Assembly: GCA_965208775.1 (NCBI GenBank)
Contig: OZ242360.1
Span: 1,178,001-1,242,000, forward strand
Origin: JAPOVO01 sp026708165
GTDB taxonomy: Bacteria; Chloroflexota; UBA11872; VXNJ01
DNA: 64,000 nt
Direction: 5' to 3'
Shown here: positions 34,882 to 44,307 of the stretch, piece by piece
How positions within the stretch are numbered: position 1 is the first letter of the stretch
How the letters are laid out: each line of letters starts with the position of its first letter
Notes under the pieces: model-generated
Seen by the model: the letters and a program-made list of their open reading frames with translations, nothing else
What the model was told of the DNA's origin: nothing
The model's database searches: none
Position numbers and translations under genes: made by a program

Positions 34882-36918
34882 ATGAGGCGTCGATTATCTG
34901 CGCTGATCATCGCCGGGCTGCTCGTCCTTCTCGCCGCTCCCACTGCGGCCGCATCCGACTGCGAGTTCGTTCTCGGCTTCGCCACGCTCAAGTCACTCGT
35001 CGACGCCGCGGAGGGACCGGACAGGGTCGGTGCCTGCGTTGACAACGAGCAGTACCACCCCGACTCGGGCGAATCGCTGCAAGAGACCACCGGAGGCCAG
35101 TTGATATGGCGCAAAGCCGACAACTGGACGGCCTTCACCGACGGGAGTCACACCTGGATCAACGGACCTCTCGGTATTCAGTCCCGTCCCAACACCGAGC
35201 TGTTGGATTGGGAACGCATCGCTCACCTCCAACGGAACGCCGAGACGTTCGAATACACCATCGGCAATCCCAGCGGAACTTTGACTTTCGCCACGATCTC
35301 CGAGCCGCTCACCTTCAACTTGGCCATTTCCAACGACGCATCCTCGTCGGGCGTACTCGGATATCTCTTCGAGGGTCTGACCGAAACCTCGTGGCTCACC
35401 GACGAGGTCGAGCCAGCGCTGGCCGAGTCCTGGGAGCATTCGGATGACGGCCTCACCTGGACCTTCCACCTTCGCAAAGACGTAACGTGGCACGACGGCC
35501 AGCCCTTCACCGCCCACGACGTGGACTTCACCTTCAACCGCATCACCTACAACGACGACATCGCCGCCAGTGCCCGCTCGTCGTTCAACTTCAGGTTCCT
35601 CGACGAGGCAACCGGCCAGTGGCAAGTAGCGCAGATGACCGTCACCGCGCTGGACGACTACACGATCCAGTGCGTGCTCCCGGTACCCTTTGCGCCATTC
35701 CTGCGAGCCATGGGGACAGCCATCTATCCCAAGCACGTCCTCGAGCAGTACGTGGACGACGGCACCTTCGAGTCTGTTTGGGACATCGAGACCGACCCCG
35801 CCGAAATCATCGGCACCGGTCCCTTCACCATCGAGCGCTACGATCCCGGCGAACGCGTCGTCATGCGGCGCAACCCCAACTACTGGCTCAAGGACGCGGC
35901 CGGCAACAACCTGCCGTACCTGCACTCCGTCACTCACGTGATAGTCGAGGACCTAGACGCCGAGCTTGAGAAGTTCCTGTCCGGAGAGGCCGATGTTCAC
36001 GGAGTGTTGGGCGAGGAGTACGCCGAGATGAAACCGCTCGAAGCGGAAGGTAACTACACCATCCATAGACGAGGCCCGGCTTTCGGAACGACGTTCCTCG
36101 CATTCAACATGAACCCCGGGTCTAACCCCGATACCGGCGCTCCCTACGTCGCGCCGGAGAGGCTCAGGTGGTTCCAGAACATCCAGTTCCGCCAGGCCGT
36201 CGCCCACGTCGTCGACAAGGATGCGATCATCAGCGACGTCCAGCACGGACTCGGCTACCCGCAATGGTCTTCCGTCAGTCCCGCCGCGGGCGACTTCCAC
36301 AACCCCAACGTGCGGACCTACCAATACGACATCGACAGGGCCAACCGGATCCTCGACGACCTCGGTTGGATCGACACCGACGGCGACGGAATACGCGAGG
36401 ACGGCACCGGCAACAAGATCTCGTTCACGCTCGTCACCAATACCGGTAATACAGTCCGCGCGACAGTTACCGAGATCATCCACGAGGGTCTTACTCGGAT
36501 CGGTCTTGAGGTGAACTTCGAGTTGATCGAATTCGGCGAGCTAGTCGATCAGTTGATCAGCTCCTACGACTGGGAGGCCATGGTCATCGGCTTCACCGGC
36601 GGATCCGATCCCTACAGCGGCATCGGTCTATGGCACAGCAGCGAGGACCTGCACCTGTGGAATCCCAACCAGCCGCAGCCCGCGACCGAGTGGGAAGCCG
36701 AGATCGACGCGCTCTACATCATGGGCAGCCAGGAGCTCGACCGCGACAAGCGCGTCGCACACTACCACCGCGCCCAGGAGATCGCCGCCGAAAACGTGCC
36801 GGTGATCTACACCACGCAATCCGAGCGGCTCACCGCCGTCCGCAACGTCTTTGGCAACACCACGCCCACGCTGTACGGCCTTTGGGACACTCGCTACCTC
36901 TACCGAACCGACTCATAA
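34882..36918 (+). CDS. Family 5 (peptide/nickel-type) solute-binding protein with extra N-terminal domain
   Basis: A 678-residue exported protein. The signal peptide (MRRRLSALIIAGLLVLLAAPTAAA) follows the ATG at 34882, which has AAGGGAG before it; the longer frame from 34807 has no support. Residues about 25-110 form a separate small domain ending IWRKADNWTAFTDGSHTWIN. The rest is a DppA/OppA fold: ALAESWEHSDDGLTWTFHLRKDVTWHDGQPF, PAEIIGTGPF, MRRNPNYW and a closing NVPVIYTTQS. No permease or ATPase genes adjoin it, so it is an orphan receptor or shares a transporter elsewhere. Ligand unknown; a peptide or oligosaccharide is possible. Confidence 0.88.
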   Translation: MRRRLSALIIAGLLVLLAAPTAAASDCEFVLGFATLKSLVDAAEGPDRVGACVDNEQYHPDSGESLQETTGGQLIWRKADNWTAFTDGSHTWINGPLGIQSRPNTELLDWERIAHLQRNAETFEYTIGNPSGTLTFATISEPLTFNLAISNDASSSGVLGYLFEGLTETSWLTDEVEPALAESWEHSDDGLTWTFHLRKDVTWHDGQPFTAHDVDFTFNRITYNDDIAASARSSFNFRFLDEATGQWQVAQMTVTALDDYTIQCVLPVPFAPFLRAMGTAIYPKHVLEQYVDDGTFESVWDIETDPAEIIGTGPFTIERYDPGERVVMRRNPNYWLKDAAGNNLPYLHSVTHVIVEDLDAELEKFLSGEADVHGVLGEEYAEMKPLEAEGNYTIHRRGPAFGTTFLAFNMNPGSNPDTGAPYVAPERLRWFQNIQFRQAVAHVVDKDAIISDVQHGLGYPQWSSVSPAAGDFHNPNVRTYQYDIDRANRILDDLGWIDTDGDGIREDGTGNKISFTLVTNTGNTVRATVTEIIHEGLTRIGLEVNFELIEFGELVDQLISSYDWEAMVIGFTGGSDPYSGIGLWHSSEDLHLWNPNQPQPATEWEAEIDALYIMGSQELDRDKRVAHYHRAQEIAAENVPVIYTTQSERLTAVRNVFGNTTPTLYGLWDTRYLYRTDS

Positions 36919-36989
36919 CGCTCAGCCCAACCCCAAGAGCGCCGACACTGCGGCAGCTTAACCACGGTCTGGGCGTCTAGGGATCTGTC

Positions 36990-37637
36990 GTGGCTGACCC
37001 GCAATGGGCCTTCATATTCGACTTCGACGGCACCGTCTCGCCCGCCGACATGGGGCACGTCATCTTCAATGCCTTCGCCGATCCCTACTGGCGCGAGATC
37101 GACGAGGAGTGGATACGCGGCGAGATTCCCACCAGCGTTCGCGCCCGGCGTCAGTTTGAGCTTGTCAGCGCCGGGCGCCGGGAGCTGCTGGAGGTAATCG
37201 CCCGCCAGAGCATCGATCCCGGCTTCGCGCCGCTGGTCGCCGAACTGCGGGCGCGCGGCATCGAGCCCCGCGTCGTTAGCGACGGCTTCGACATATACGT
37301 CCGTCCCATGCTCGCCAAGGCCGGGCTGGCTGACGTAGCCTTCGAGTCGAACCGGCTGACTTTCCGCGAAGGTTTGATCGAGCTGGAGTTCCCGCACGAG
37401 CGCCCCGATCTCGACCCGCGCGGCGGCTGGAAGGCCGAAGTCGTGCACGCGGCCCGGCGGGGCGGCCGCCGCGTGGCCTACGCCGGCGACGGCATGAGCG
37501 ATCTGGCGGCGGCGCGCCTGGCCGATCTCCTGTTTGCCCGCGACCGTCTCGCGGCTCAGTGTGAGGTCGAGGAGATCGCCTATCACGCCTTCTCCAACAT
37601 GCCCGACATCCATCGCTGGGTCCTCGCCAACCTCTAA
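36990..37637 (+). CDS. HAD-family phosphatase (MtnX/SerB-like)
   Basis: Phosphohydrolase of 215 residues from a GTG at 36990. Motif I is FDFDGTVSP (nucleophile and acid Asp), motif II is RVVSDGFD, the conserved Lys is in GWKAEVV and motif IV is YAGDGMSDLAAARLAD. The HAD-IB cap order matches phosphoserine phosphatase/MtnX-type enzymes. Substrate is not readable; methylthioribulose-pathway or phosphoserine-type substrates are the main alternatives. It stands alone between the solute-binding protein and addA on opposite strands. Confidence 0.85.
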   Translation: MADPQWAFIFDFDGTVSPADMGHVIFNAFADPYWREIDEEWIRGEIPTSVRARRQFELVSAGRRELLEVIARQSIDPGFAPLVAELRARGIEPRVVSDGFDIYVRPMLAKAGLADVAFESNRLTFREGLIELEFPHERPDLDPRGGWKAEVVHAARRGGRRVAYAGDGMSDLAAARLADLLFARDRLAAQCEVEEIAYHAFSNMPDIHRWVLANL

Positions 37638-37719
37638 CGCGGCTCTAACGCCATCCGCTCGCTGGTCCCTGAAGGCAGAGGATTCGGCTGAGAGTGTTCC
37701 CGCGGGAAGTTTGCTGCCG

Positions 37720-40700
37720 CTACGCCAGTATGCCCAGGGCCGCCGACTCCGCGTCCTCCATCGCGCGGCCAACATCGTCGATCTTCACTTCACGCTGGGG
37801 CTGGAGGAAGAGAAAGGTCACTTCTTTGATGCTCGCGTCGATTGCCTTGTTCAGCGCCACGGCGTATCCACCGGCCTGTAGGCGATAGCGTTCCATCGCC
37901 GTCTCGATCTCGTCGCCTGAGCGGAGCGCGTCAGTCTTGTAATCGACGACTACAAATCCGCCGTCCTCTTCGAAAAGCAGATCGATGAAACCTTCGATCA
38001 CCCCGCCGCCCATCGGGGCGGTCACCGGCACCTCACGCCACCATCGCCCCGACTTCACCGCTCGTTTCACGAGTGCGCTCGATAGCGCGTAGCGGGCGAG
38101 TCTCGCTATCTCCCCCGTCCGGTCGGGAACGCCTTCCGCCGCAGCCTGCGCCCTGGTGATGTCCTCCAGCCCGGCGCCGCTCTTCAGATCGACCGTCTGC
38201 AACACGGCGTGCACCGCCCTGCCGATGCTGGTTCCGGCGCGGCCCCGTTTCCATGGTTCGTCAGGCAAATCTTGCTCCTGCTTCGCCTCCTGCGCCAGCC
38301 GGGTCACCGCGACCGAAACCGGACGCGATCGGCGTCGATACACCTCGTTCCTTTCCTCCAGCCATGTCTTTCTAGCCTCTGCCGTGTCGTCACCGACCGG
38401 CTGAGTCTCCATCGACGTGACCGCGCCGTTCGAACCCGCCGCGGAAGCCACAACCAACTCCCGCCAAAGGTGGTCATCGCTTCCCAAATGCCCAGCGATC
38501 CGGGCAGCCGCCGATTTCTTGTCTTTGGCGGTCCTGTAAAGACTGACTACAAGATGGTCGCGGGCGCGTGTAGTAGCGACGTATTGCAGTCTCACGAACT
38601 CCTCCGCCTGCCGTTGCTTGTCGGCCTCGGCCAGCGCGTCGTATCCGCCTGTCTGAAAGTAGGAGCCTGCCCGTCCAATCCGCACCTCGACCTTGTCGCT
38701 GGTCGTCTCGAACAGCACAGGATCCACTCTTGCGTTTCGGGTGATGTTCAACCCGGTGAGAATTACTATGGGAAACTCCAGGCCCTTGGCGCCGTGGACC
38801 GTCATTATCCGCACCGCGTCTTCGTCAAGCTCCGGCAGGGGAGACTCCATCGCCTGCGCGCCCTCGGACTGCTGCCGGTCCGTCCATTCGAGAAAGGCCC
38901 GGAGCGAGCTTCCCCCTGCATTGGCAAACGCACGAGCGCTGTCCATCAGGAACCGGTAGCGCCGCCATCTTTCCCGCGGATACCGTTGATTGAGAGCCAG
39001 TTCGAGGAGACGTCGGTCGCGAACGAAGCTCTCGATGAGGGCCGCAGGCGACACCCATAAACGGCGCGCATGGTAACCCCGAAGAACCGCGAACGCTTCA
39101 GGCACAGGCCCCGGCGGCGCGGTCTGCGCTTCAAGGTAATCGAACCGGCCGCCCGCTTCCACGAAGCTCAACAGGTCCAGGTCGGAGCAGGCGAACGCGG
39201 GCGAGCGAAGCGCCGCTACTAGGGAAATCTCGTCGGTCGGATCGTCGATAGCGTGCAGACAGTTCAGCAGGTCGCGCAATTCCTGGGTCCCGTAAACCAT
39301 CGAAGGGCTTTCGAGCCTGTAAGGAATCCCGGCGTCTTCCAAGGCGACTTCCAGGGTAGAGAGCGCCGTGCGGGTAGGCATCAAAACGCATAGGTCTCGA
39401 TAGGTGGCGGGCCGATTGGCAACACCGGCCTCTTCCGGTCTGACCTCCCAGCCTTCTTCACAGGCCAGCAGGATGGCGTTCGCTATCGCCTTGGCCTCTT
39501 CGCGCCGCACATCATCAATACTGCCCTCGTCTTGTTGCCCGCCTACCAGCCGCCGGACCGTGGGCCCGTCTTCACCGCCCAACTCATCGTCGACCCACGC
39601 GTCGAGCGGGACGTATTCGGGCTGGCCTTCGCCTGGCTCCATCGACTGCCCGAACAGGTGATTGACCCACTCGATGATCGAGCGGCGGGACCGGAAATTC
39701 TGGCTCAGCACGACTTGCTTCCCGCCCACGATTCTCCGCACGCGCCGCATGAGGTTCACCTCGGCGCGGCGAAAGCGGTAGATCGACTGCTTTGGATCGC
39801 CTACGACGAATATCTTGCCTTCCGCCGGTCGCACGCTGTTCCAGTCCCGCGGCCGGTCCTGAGCGTCTCCGTCGGACGGCGCGTCTTCCGCCAGGAACAG
39901 CGCGATCTGGGCTTGCAGCGGATCGGTATCCTGCGTTTCGTCGATGAGGATGTGGGAGTAGCGTTCGCGGAAGTAGTCTCGCGCGTCGAGGTTGTCCAGC
40001 AGCATATCGCGGGCCCAAACGAGCAGGTCCTGGAACTGGGCCACGCCTCTGGACTTCCGGCTGTGAGCGTATTCGAGGGCGAAGATCCGCAGCAGCTCTA
40101 GCACCGGCTCCAGTGCCGCCGCCCGTGCTTCCGCCAGGTTTTCGTTGATCCGAACGTCCAGCTCTTTCAGAATCTCCTTTATCAGCTTGCAGGCGTTCGT
40201 CTCCGTTACCGGGTCCTGGTTCCAGTCGCTTTGACGGCCCTTGGTGGATCTGACCGTCGGAGACCGCGCCAGCAGCCTATAAGCCTCCAGAGCGTCCTCC
40301 CCCGCTTCCTCAACGCGCCGGGCCAGAATGAGCACAGCCTGAACATGAGCCGACAGCTCGTCACGCGATCTCGCTAAGTGTGACAAACGCTGCAACTCGC
40401 TCTGGGCCTCCACCAGGGCCCCGGCCGCGGAGGGCTCGGGAATCGAGGGCGCGCCGAACGAAACATTGATTAGCAGGTCGTAGTTTTCGTGGAATTTGAG
40501 GGCCGCTTGTCGCAGATGCGATAGCTCCAGGCCCAGCTTCAGCGCCGGCCGTAGCACCGACTGGCGCTTCGGATCGTCCAGCGCCGCATCCAGCCAGCGT
40601 GACCATTCGTCCTCAAACGTCAGATCAGCCTGTATTTCGTCCTGAGTACTGAAGCCCGGCGGCAGGCCCGCCTCCAGCGGGCGCTCGCGCAGAAGGCCGG

Positions 40701-41040
40701 CCGCGAAGCTGTGGAGCGTCTGCACCGCGGCCTGGTCGAGATCCGCAAGCCCCTTCGTACACCGTTCCCGTTCGACCGGTTCCCTGGCGGAATCGTCGGC
40801 GGAGTTTTCGAGCGATTGCCGAACACGCTCTCTTAGCTCTGCTGCTGCGGCTTCGGTAAAAGTGATAACGGCGACGCGGTCCATCGTCGCCCGCCCGGTC
40901 GCGACCAGCGCGATCACGCGGTCGACCAGGCTGCGGGTCTTGCCGGTGCCCGCTCCCGCCTCGACGACCACGTTCTCGTCGAGGCGTTCGACGATCGCGT
41001 CACGCGCGGGCTGGTCGGCGGGAAGCGGCGCGTCCGTCAT
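37720..41040 (-). CDS. addA: AddA-like helicase-nuclease subunit
   Basis: UvrD/Rep-type helicase with a C-terminal nuclease, 1106 residues, that processes double-strand breaks for RecA. Motifs run VVEAGAGTGKTRSL (Walker A), VITFTEAAAAELRERV, ILIDETQDTDPLQ, VVGDPKQSIYRFRRAEV, QNFRSRRSIIEWVN, MTVHGAKGLEFPIVIL and YVATTRARDHL. The RecB-type nuclease has GRAVHAVLQ, FIDLLFEEDGGFVVVDYKTD and YRLQAGGYAVAL. A longer frame reaches 41166, but the ATG at 41040 overlaps the addB stop (ATGA), so that start is chosen. The order addB-addA is standard. Confidence 0.9.
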   Translation of the reverse strand: MTDAPLPADQPARDAIVERLDENVVVEAGAGTGKTRSLVDRVIALVATGRATMDRVAVITFTEAAAAELRERVRQSLENSADDSAREPVERERCTKGLADLDQAAVQTLHSFAAGLLRERPLEAGLPPGFSTQDEIQADLTFEDEWSRWLDAALDDPKRQSVLRPALKLGLELSHLRQAALKFHENYDLLINVSFGAPSIPEPSAAGALVEAQSELQRLSHLARSRDELSAHVQAVLILARRVEEAGEDALEAYRLLARSPTVRSTKGRQSDWNQDPVTETNACKLIKEILKELDVRINENLAEARAAALEPVLELLRIFALEYAHSRKSRGVAQFQDLLVWARDMLLDNLDARDYFRERYSHILIDETQDTDPLQAQIALFLAEDAPSDGDAQDRPRDWNSVRPAEGKIFVVGDPKQSIYRFRRAEVNLMRRVRRIVGGKQVVLSQNFRSRRSIIEWVNHLFGQSMEPGEGQPEYVPLDAWVDDELGGEDGPTVRRLVGGQQDEGSIDDVRREEAKAIANAILLACEEGWEVRPEEAGVANRPATYRDLCVLMPTRTALSTLEVALEDAGIPYRLESPSMVYGTQELRDLLNCLHAIDDPTDEISLVAALRSPAFACSDLDLLSFVEAGGRFDYLEAQTAPPGPVPEAFAVLRGYHARRLWVSPAALIESFVRDRRLLELALNQRYPRERWRRYRFLMDSARAFANAGGSSLRAFLEWTDRQQSEGAQAMESPLPELDEDAVRIMTVHGAKGLEFPIVILTGLNITRNARVDPVLFETTSDKVEVRIGRAGSYFQTGGYDALAEADKQRQAEEFVRLQYVATTRARDHLVVSLYRTAKDKKSAAARIAGHLGSDDHLWRELVVASAAGSNGAVTSMETQPVGDDTAEARKTWLEERNEVYRRRSRPVSVAVTRLAQEAKQEQDLPDEPWKRGRAGTSIGRAVHAVLQTVDLKSGAGLEDITRAQAAAEGVPDRTGEIARLARYALSSALVKRAVKSGRWWREVPVTAPMGGGVIEGFIDLLFEEDGGFVVVDYKTDALRSGDEIETAMERYRLQAGGYAVALNKAIDASIKEVTFLFLQPQREVKIDDVGRAMEDAESAALGILA

Positions 41041-44000
41041 CGTTGTTCTTGCTCCCGGTCGCCATCCGCCATCAAAACGTACGGCCGCAATCGAGGATCG
41101 CGGCGCTTCCATCCCCAGTACCGAGACCGTGAGCGTTTCTGTGGACAAAGCCGGTCGAAATCGCAATATGTGCAGTTATCGGTGGAGTTCTTTTCTGGAT
41201 CACCCGGATGAGCGGGAAACAGACCTTCTGCGATGCCGGCAGTTATAGTCTGCACCGACTCGGTGAACGCCTTAAGCAGGTCGTCCAGCGGAACGGGCGG
41301 ATCGGGCAGCATCACAAAGCCGCCCTTTGTCGAGATGAACCAGTAGGCCGCGAGCACCTCCACGTCCTCGCCGACGTGCTGCCGCGCGGCCAGGCCGTAG
41401 ACCGGCAACTGAAGCCGCCGTCCCCGGTCCACGGGGTCCTTCTTCATGCCTCGATAGACGCCTGCTCCACCGGTCTTGTAGTCGATCACCAGAGCGACTT
41501 CGCCATCCGGCGAGGTGTCGATCCGGTCGATAGCGCCCCGAAAGCGGAGTGTTCCGACATCCGGATGGGACCACTCTACGTGCGGCGGCGTCTCAGCATT
41601 CTCGGATGCGTAAGGTACGGTCCCGAACGCAAGCTCTGTGGCGTGCGGCGAGACGCCGTACTCCCGTCGCATTTTGGAGTCTTCGTCCAGAAAGGCTCGG
41701 AGATCGCCTTGAATCTCCGCCCGCGACATCTCCCAGAGAAGCGATTTTCCGGTACTTCCACGTTCCTCTGCATCTTGACATTGGTCACTAGCGATGTTCA
41801 TTAGCAAGCGTGACTGCGCTTCGTCCCAAGGATGTTCGGGTTGGGGCACTTCTCCCGCTTGTGTCGCTTCGTAGATGAAACGCTCCAGCACTGAGTGGAC
41901 CAGCGCACCGCGGTCAAGCGGGCTGATCGTGACAGTATCCTCAGGCTCCTGTATAGCCCCTATGCCGAGCACGTGGGCCAGGAAATAGCGGTACGGGCAG
42001 GTCGCCCAAGCCTCCAGCCTGGTCGGCGAGAAGACAGCGCCTTGATCGGGAGCGAACTTCCGCCGTCCCCCGGATAGAGCGGAGACATCGCCGTCCCAGA
42101 CCGTCAGACGCCTATAAGCCCTGGCTTTCTCCATTTGCAAGGCTCTGCCGAGAATGCCGCTGTCCGCCGCGAGGTGATGGTCTGCGACGTACCTGCCCGA
42201 GCGCCGCCACCGCCACAACCGGTGCAAGTCATAGTCGCCAAGATCCGCGGGGTGCGAATCGCCGACGTCCCGGAGTCCGCTCTCCTGAGATGCGACGACG
42301 TCCAGCCAGTCTCTTCGCCCCAGCGAGCCCAGCGTCGTGGCGAAGACTCGCGAGCCTTCCAGTCGCGACGCCTCTTCCAGCAACCAGCGCGACGGATGCT
42401 GGGCTCTGTGGGCGGCGGTATCCGACCGCGCAAACGTCAAAACGCGAGACTTACCGGCGGACATCGCGGCGAGGTATGAGTAGCGTTCTTTCGACAAGGA
42501 TGCCCCGTGCGGCGGGATTTCGAACCGGACGCGCTCGCGTTCAGGCAGCAGTGGATCGTCGCTGGTTCGAGACGGTACGGCCCCCTCGATCATTCCCATG
42601 AGGTAGACCTTGTCGAACCTGACGCCATAGCTGGCGTTGACGGGGCCTACGAACACACCCTCGCCAAACGTGCCCAGCCGTGTCGAGGGTCTTTCGCAAG
42701 CCTCGTCTAGCATCGCGCGAAACCAGTCGAACGTCGCTCCGGGCCGCACATCCTCCAGCGCTGCCATCTCCTCGATTCCGGAGCGCAGCGCGTCAAGGCT
42801 CTCCGTTTCCTCCGGCGGGAGCGTGGAGGCGTCTACGTACTTGTCGATGAGACGGAGAATCCAATCCACGAAATAAGCCCAGGGAAGTCCGTCTTCGGGC
42901 GGTGAAAGGTCGTCGATAACCTGAAGGACGAACCGTCTCAGGGCGAGCGCGTCCCGCACTGCCCGCAAAATGCGCTCGGCGTCAGCCTCCGAGAGCTCCT
43001 CAGACCCGCGCTCGACCGACCGCTCCAGACTTGCCGCGTACCGCGCCAGCCGATTCCGCCATTGATTCTTTCCCGCAATCACCCCGGCGTTGCGCGATAT
43101 CACGTCCCACCGCGCGGGATTCAAGTCCCGCGCCGGGAGTTTGACGGGGCAGCCGGTGAGCCATCGCATCACCGCGTCTCTAGGTAGCCCATCCCCCGTT
43201 AGCTCGACCATATCCCTTATGGTTCGGCCAGCTGCCGTCGAACCAAGTGTGTTGGGCGCGGGACCGGTCGTCGGCACGCCTGCCATATCGAGTTGCTCCG
43301 CCAGGAGCGAGGCATATGGCTCGCGCTGCCAGTACAACACGCCGATCCGGTGAAACGGGATGCCTCGGTGAGCGTCTGCGGCTATGCTGCGCGCAACCCA
43401 CCTGACTTCCTCCCGCGTGTCCGCGGCGATCAGCAGCCGGGACTCTTTCTCGTCTGTCGCCGCTGGCGCGGAATCCCCATGTATCGCATCTCCGAGACTC
43501 GACGCCAGCGCCAGACAGTCCGAGTCCGCCTCTTCGTCGCCTGTGACACCGAATATCAGCGAGCACCGCCCCGTCGCCCTCAGAGCCTCCACGAACGCGC
43601 GCTCTCTCGGTGTCAGATCGCGCACAAGATAGAAAATCACCGGTCCCAGGTCGGCCAGCGCCGCGTCCCGGTCGGTCCGGATCGCCTCCTCCGCGGCTGC
43701 GGCCAGCGACTCACGGTCGTAGTAGGACTCCGTCAAGGCGCGGAAGCGGCGATACAGTCGCACGACGTGACCGGAAAGCCCGCCTCGCCGTTCGAGCTGA
43801 GTCAGCGCGTCGGGTTCGGCGGATCTCAGCTCGCGAAACGTCGAACGGAGCCTTGAATGAAAAGACGAGTGGTCCTGGAACCGTTCCAGCGGCCCCGATT
43901 CCTCCGTCGTCGCCCGGCGCGCCGCCGCGTACTCCACAAACGCCGCAAGCGGACGCAGTCCTTTCGCCGCCAGCAGCGGCGCGCCCAACAGCTCCGTCAG

Positions 44001-44198
44001 CCGCGCCAGGGGCATGAACCGCACGTTGATCATTCCCCGCTCGCCGACTTTCCGGCGCAGAAACAGTCCGGCGTAAGGCGAAGGCGCGATCACCGTCACC
44101 GGGGCCATGCGGTCTTTCGCCTGATAATGCGCCAGCAGAGCTTCGAGTCGGTCCTGAGCCTTCGCGACCGACTCGATGTATATCGGAAATTCTCTCAT
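41037..44198 (-). CDS. addB: AddB-like nuclease subunit
   Basis: Partner of AddA, 1053 residues. The N-terminal half is a helicase-like fold without Walker A, replaced by PSPYAGLFLRRKVGER, as in AddB where it is a Chi-recognition scaffold. The C-terminal PD-(D/E)XK nuclease shows TRLEAWATCPYRYFL, FRGAIDRIDTSPDGEVALVIDYKTGG and QLPVYGL. Cys residues in ATCPYRY and NCTYCDFDRLC fit the iron-sulfur staple seen in AddB and AdnB nucleases. It is coupled to addA by a four-base overlap. AddB homologues vary greatly, so the helicase half is assigned with less certainty. Confidence 0.85.
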   Translation of the reverse strand: MREFPIYIESVAKAQDRLEALLAHYQAKDRMAPVTVIAPSPYAGLFLRRKVGERGMINVRFMPLARLTELLGAPLLAAKGLRPLAAFVEYAAARRATTEESGPLERFQDHSSFHSRLRSTFRELRSAEPDALTQLERRGGLSGHVVRLYRRFRALTESYYDRESLAAAAEEAIRTDRDAALADLGPVIFYLVRDLTPRERAFVEALRATGRCSLIFGVTGDEEADSDCLALASSLGDAIHGDSAPAATDEKESRLLIAADTREEVRWVARSIAADAHRGIPFHRIGVLYWQREPYASLLAEQLDMAGVPTTGPAPNTLGSTAAGRTIRDMVELTGDGLPRDAVMRWLTGCPVKLPARDLNPARWDVISRNAGVIAGKNQWRNRLARYAASLERSVERGSEELSEADAERILRAVRDALALRRFVLQVIDDLSPPEDGLPWAYFVDWILRLIDKYVDASTLPPEETESLDALRSGIEEMAALEDVRPGATFDWFRAMLDEACERPSTRLGTFGEGVFVGPVNASYGVRFDKVYLMGMIEGAVPSRTSDDPLLPERERVRFEIPPHGASLSKERYSYLAAMSAGKSRVLTFARSDTAAHRAQHPSRWLLEEASRLEGSRVFATTLGSLGRRDWLDVVASQESGLRDVGDSHPADLGDYDLHRLWRWRRSGRYVADHHLAADSGILGRALQMEKARAYRRLTVWDGDVSALSGGRRKFAPDQGAVFSPTRLEAWATCPYRYFLAHVLGIGAIQEPEDTVTISPLDRGALVHSVLERFIYEATQAGEVPQPEHPWDEAQSRLLMNIASDQCQDAEERGSTGKSLLWEMSRAEIQGDLRAFLDEDSKMRREYGVSPHATELAFGTVPYASENAETPPHVEWSHPDVGTLRFRGAIDRIDTSPDGEVALVIDYKTGGAGVYRGMKKDPVDRGRRLQLPVYGLAARQHVGEDVEVLAAYWFISTKGGFVMLPDPPVPLDDLLKAFTESVQTITAGIAEGLFPAHPGDPEKNSTDNCTYCDFDRLCPQKRSRSRYWGWKRRDPRLRPYVLMADGDREQEQR

Positions 44199-44307
44199 CG
44201 ACGCATCGGTTGACGGCTGCCGCGACCGCCTGACTCCCCCGCTTAGTTGACAGGTAGATTACAGGCTAGTAGGGAATCCGGTTTCGAGCCTTAACCAACG
44301 CGCCGGA

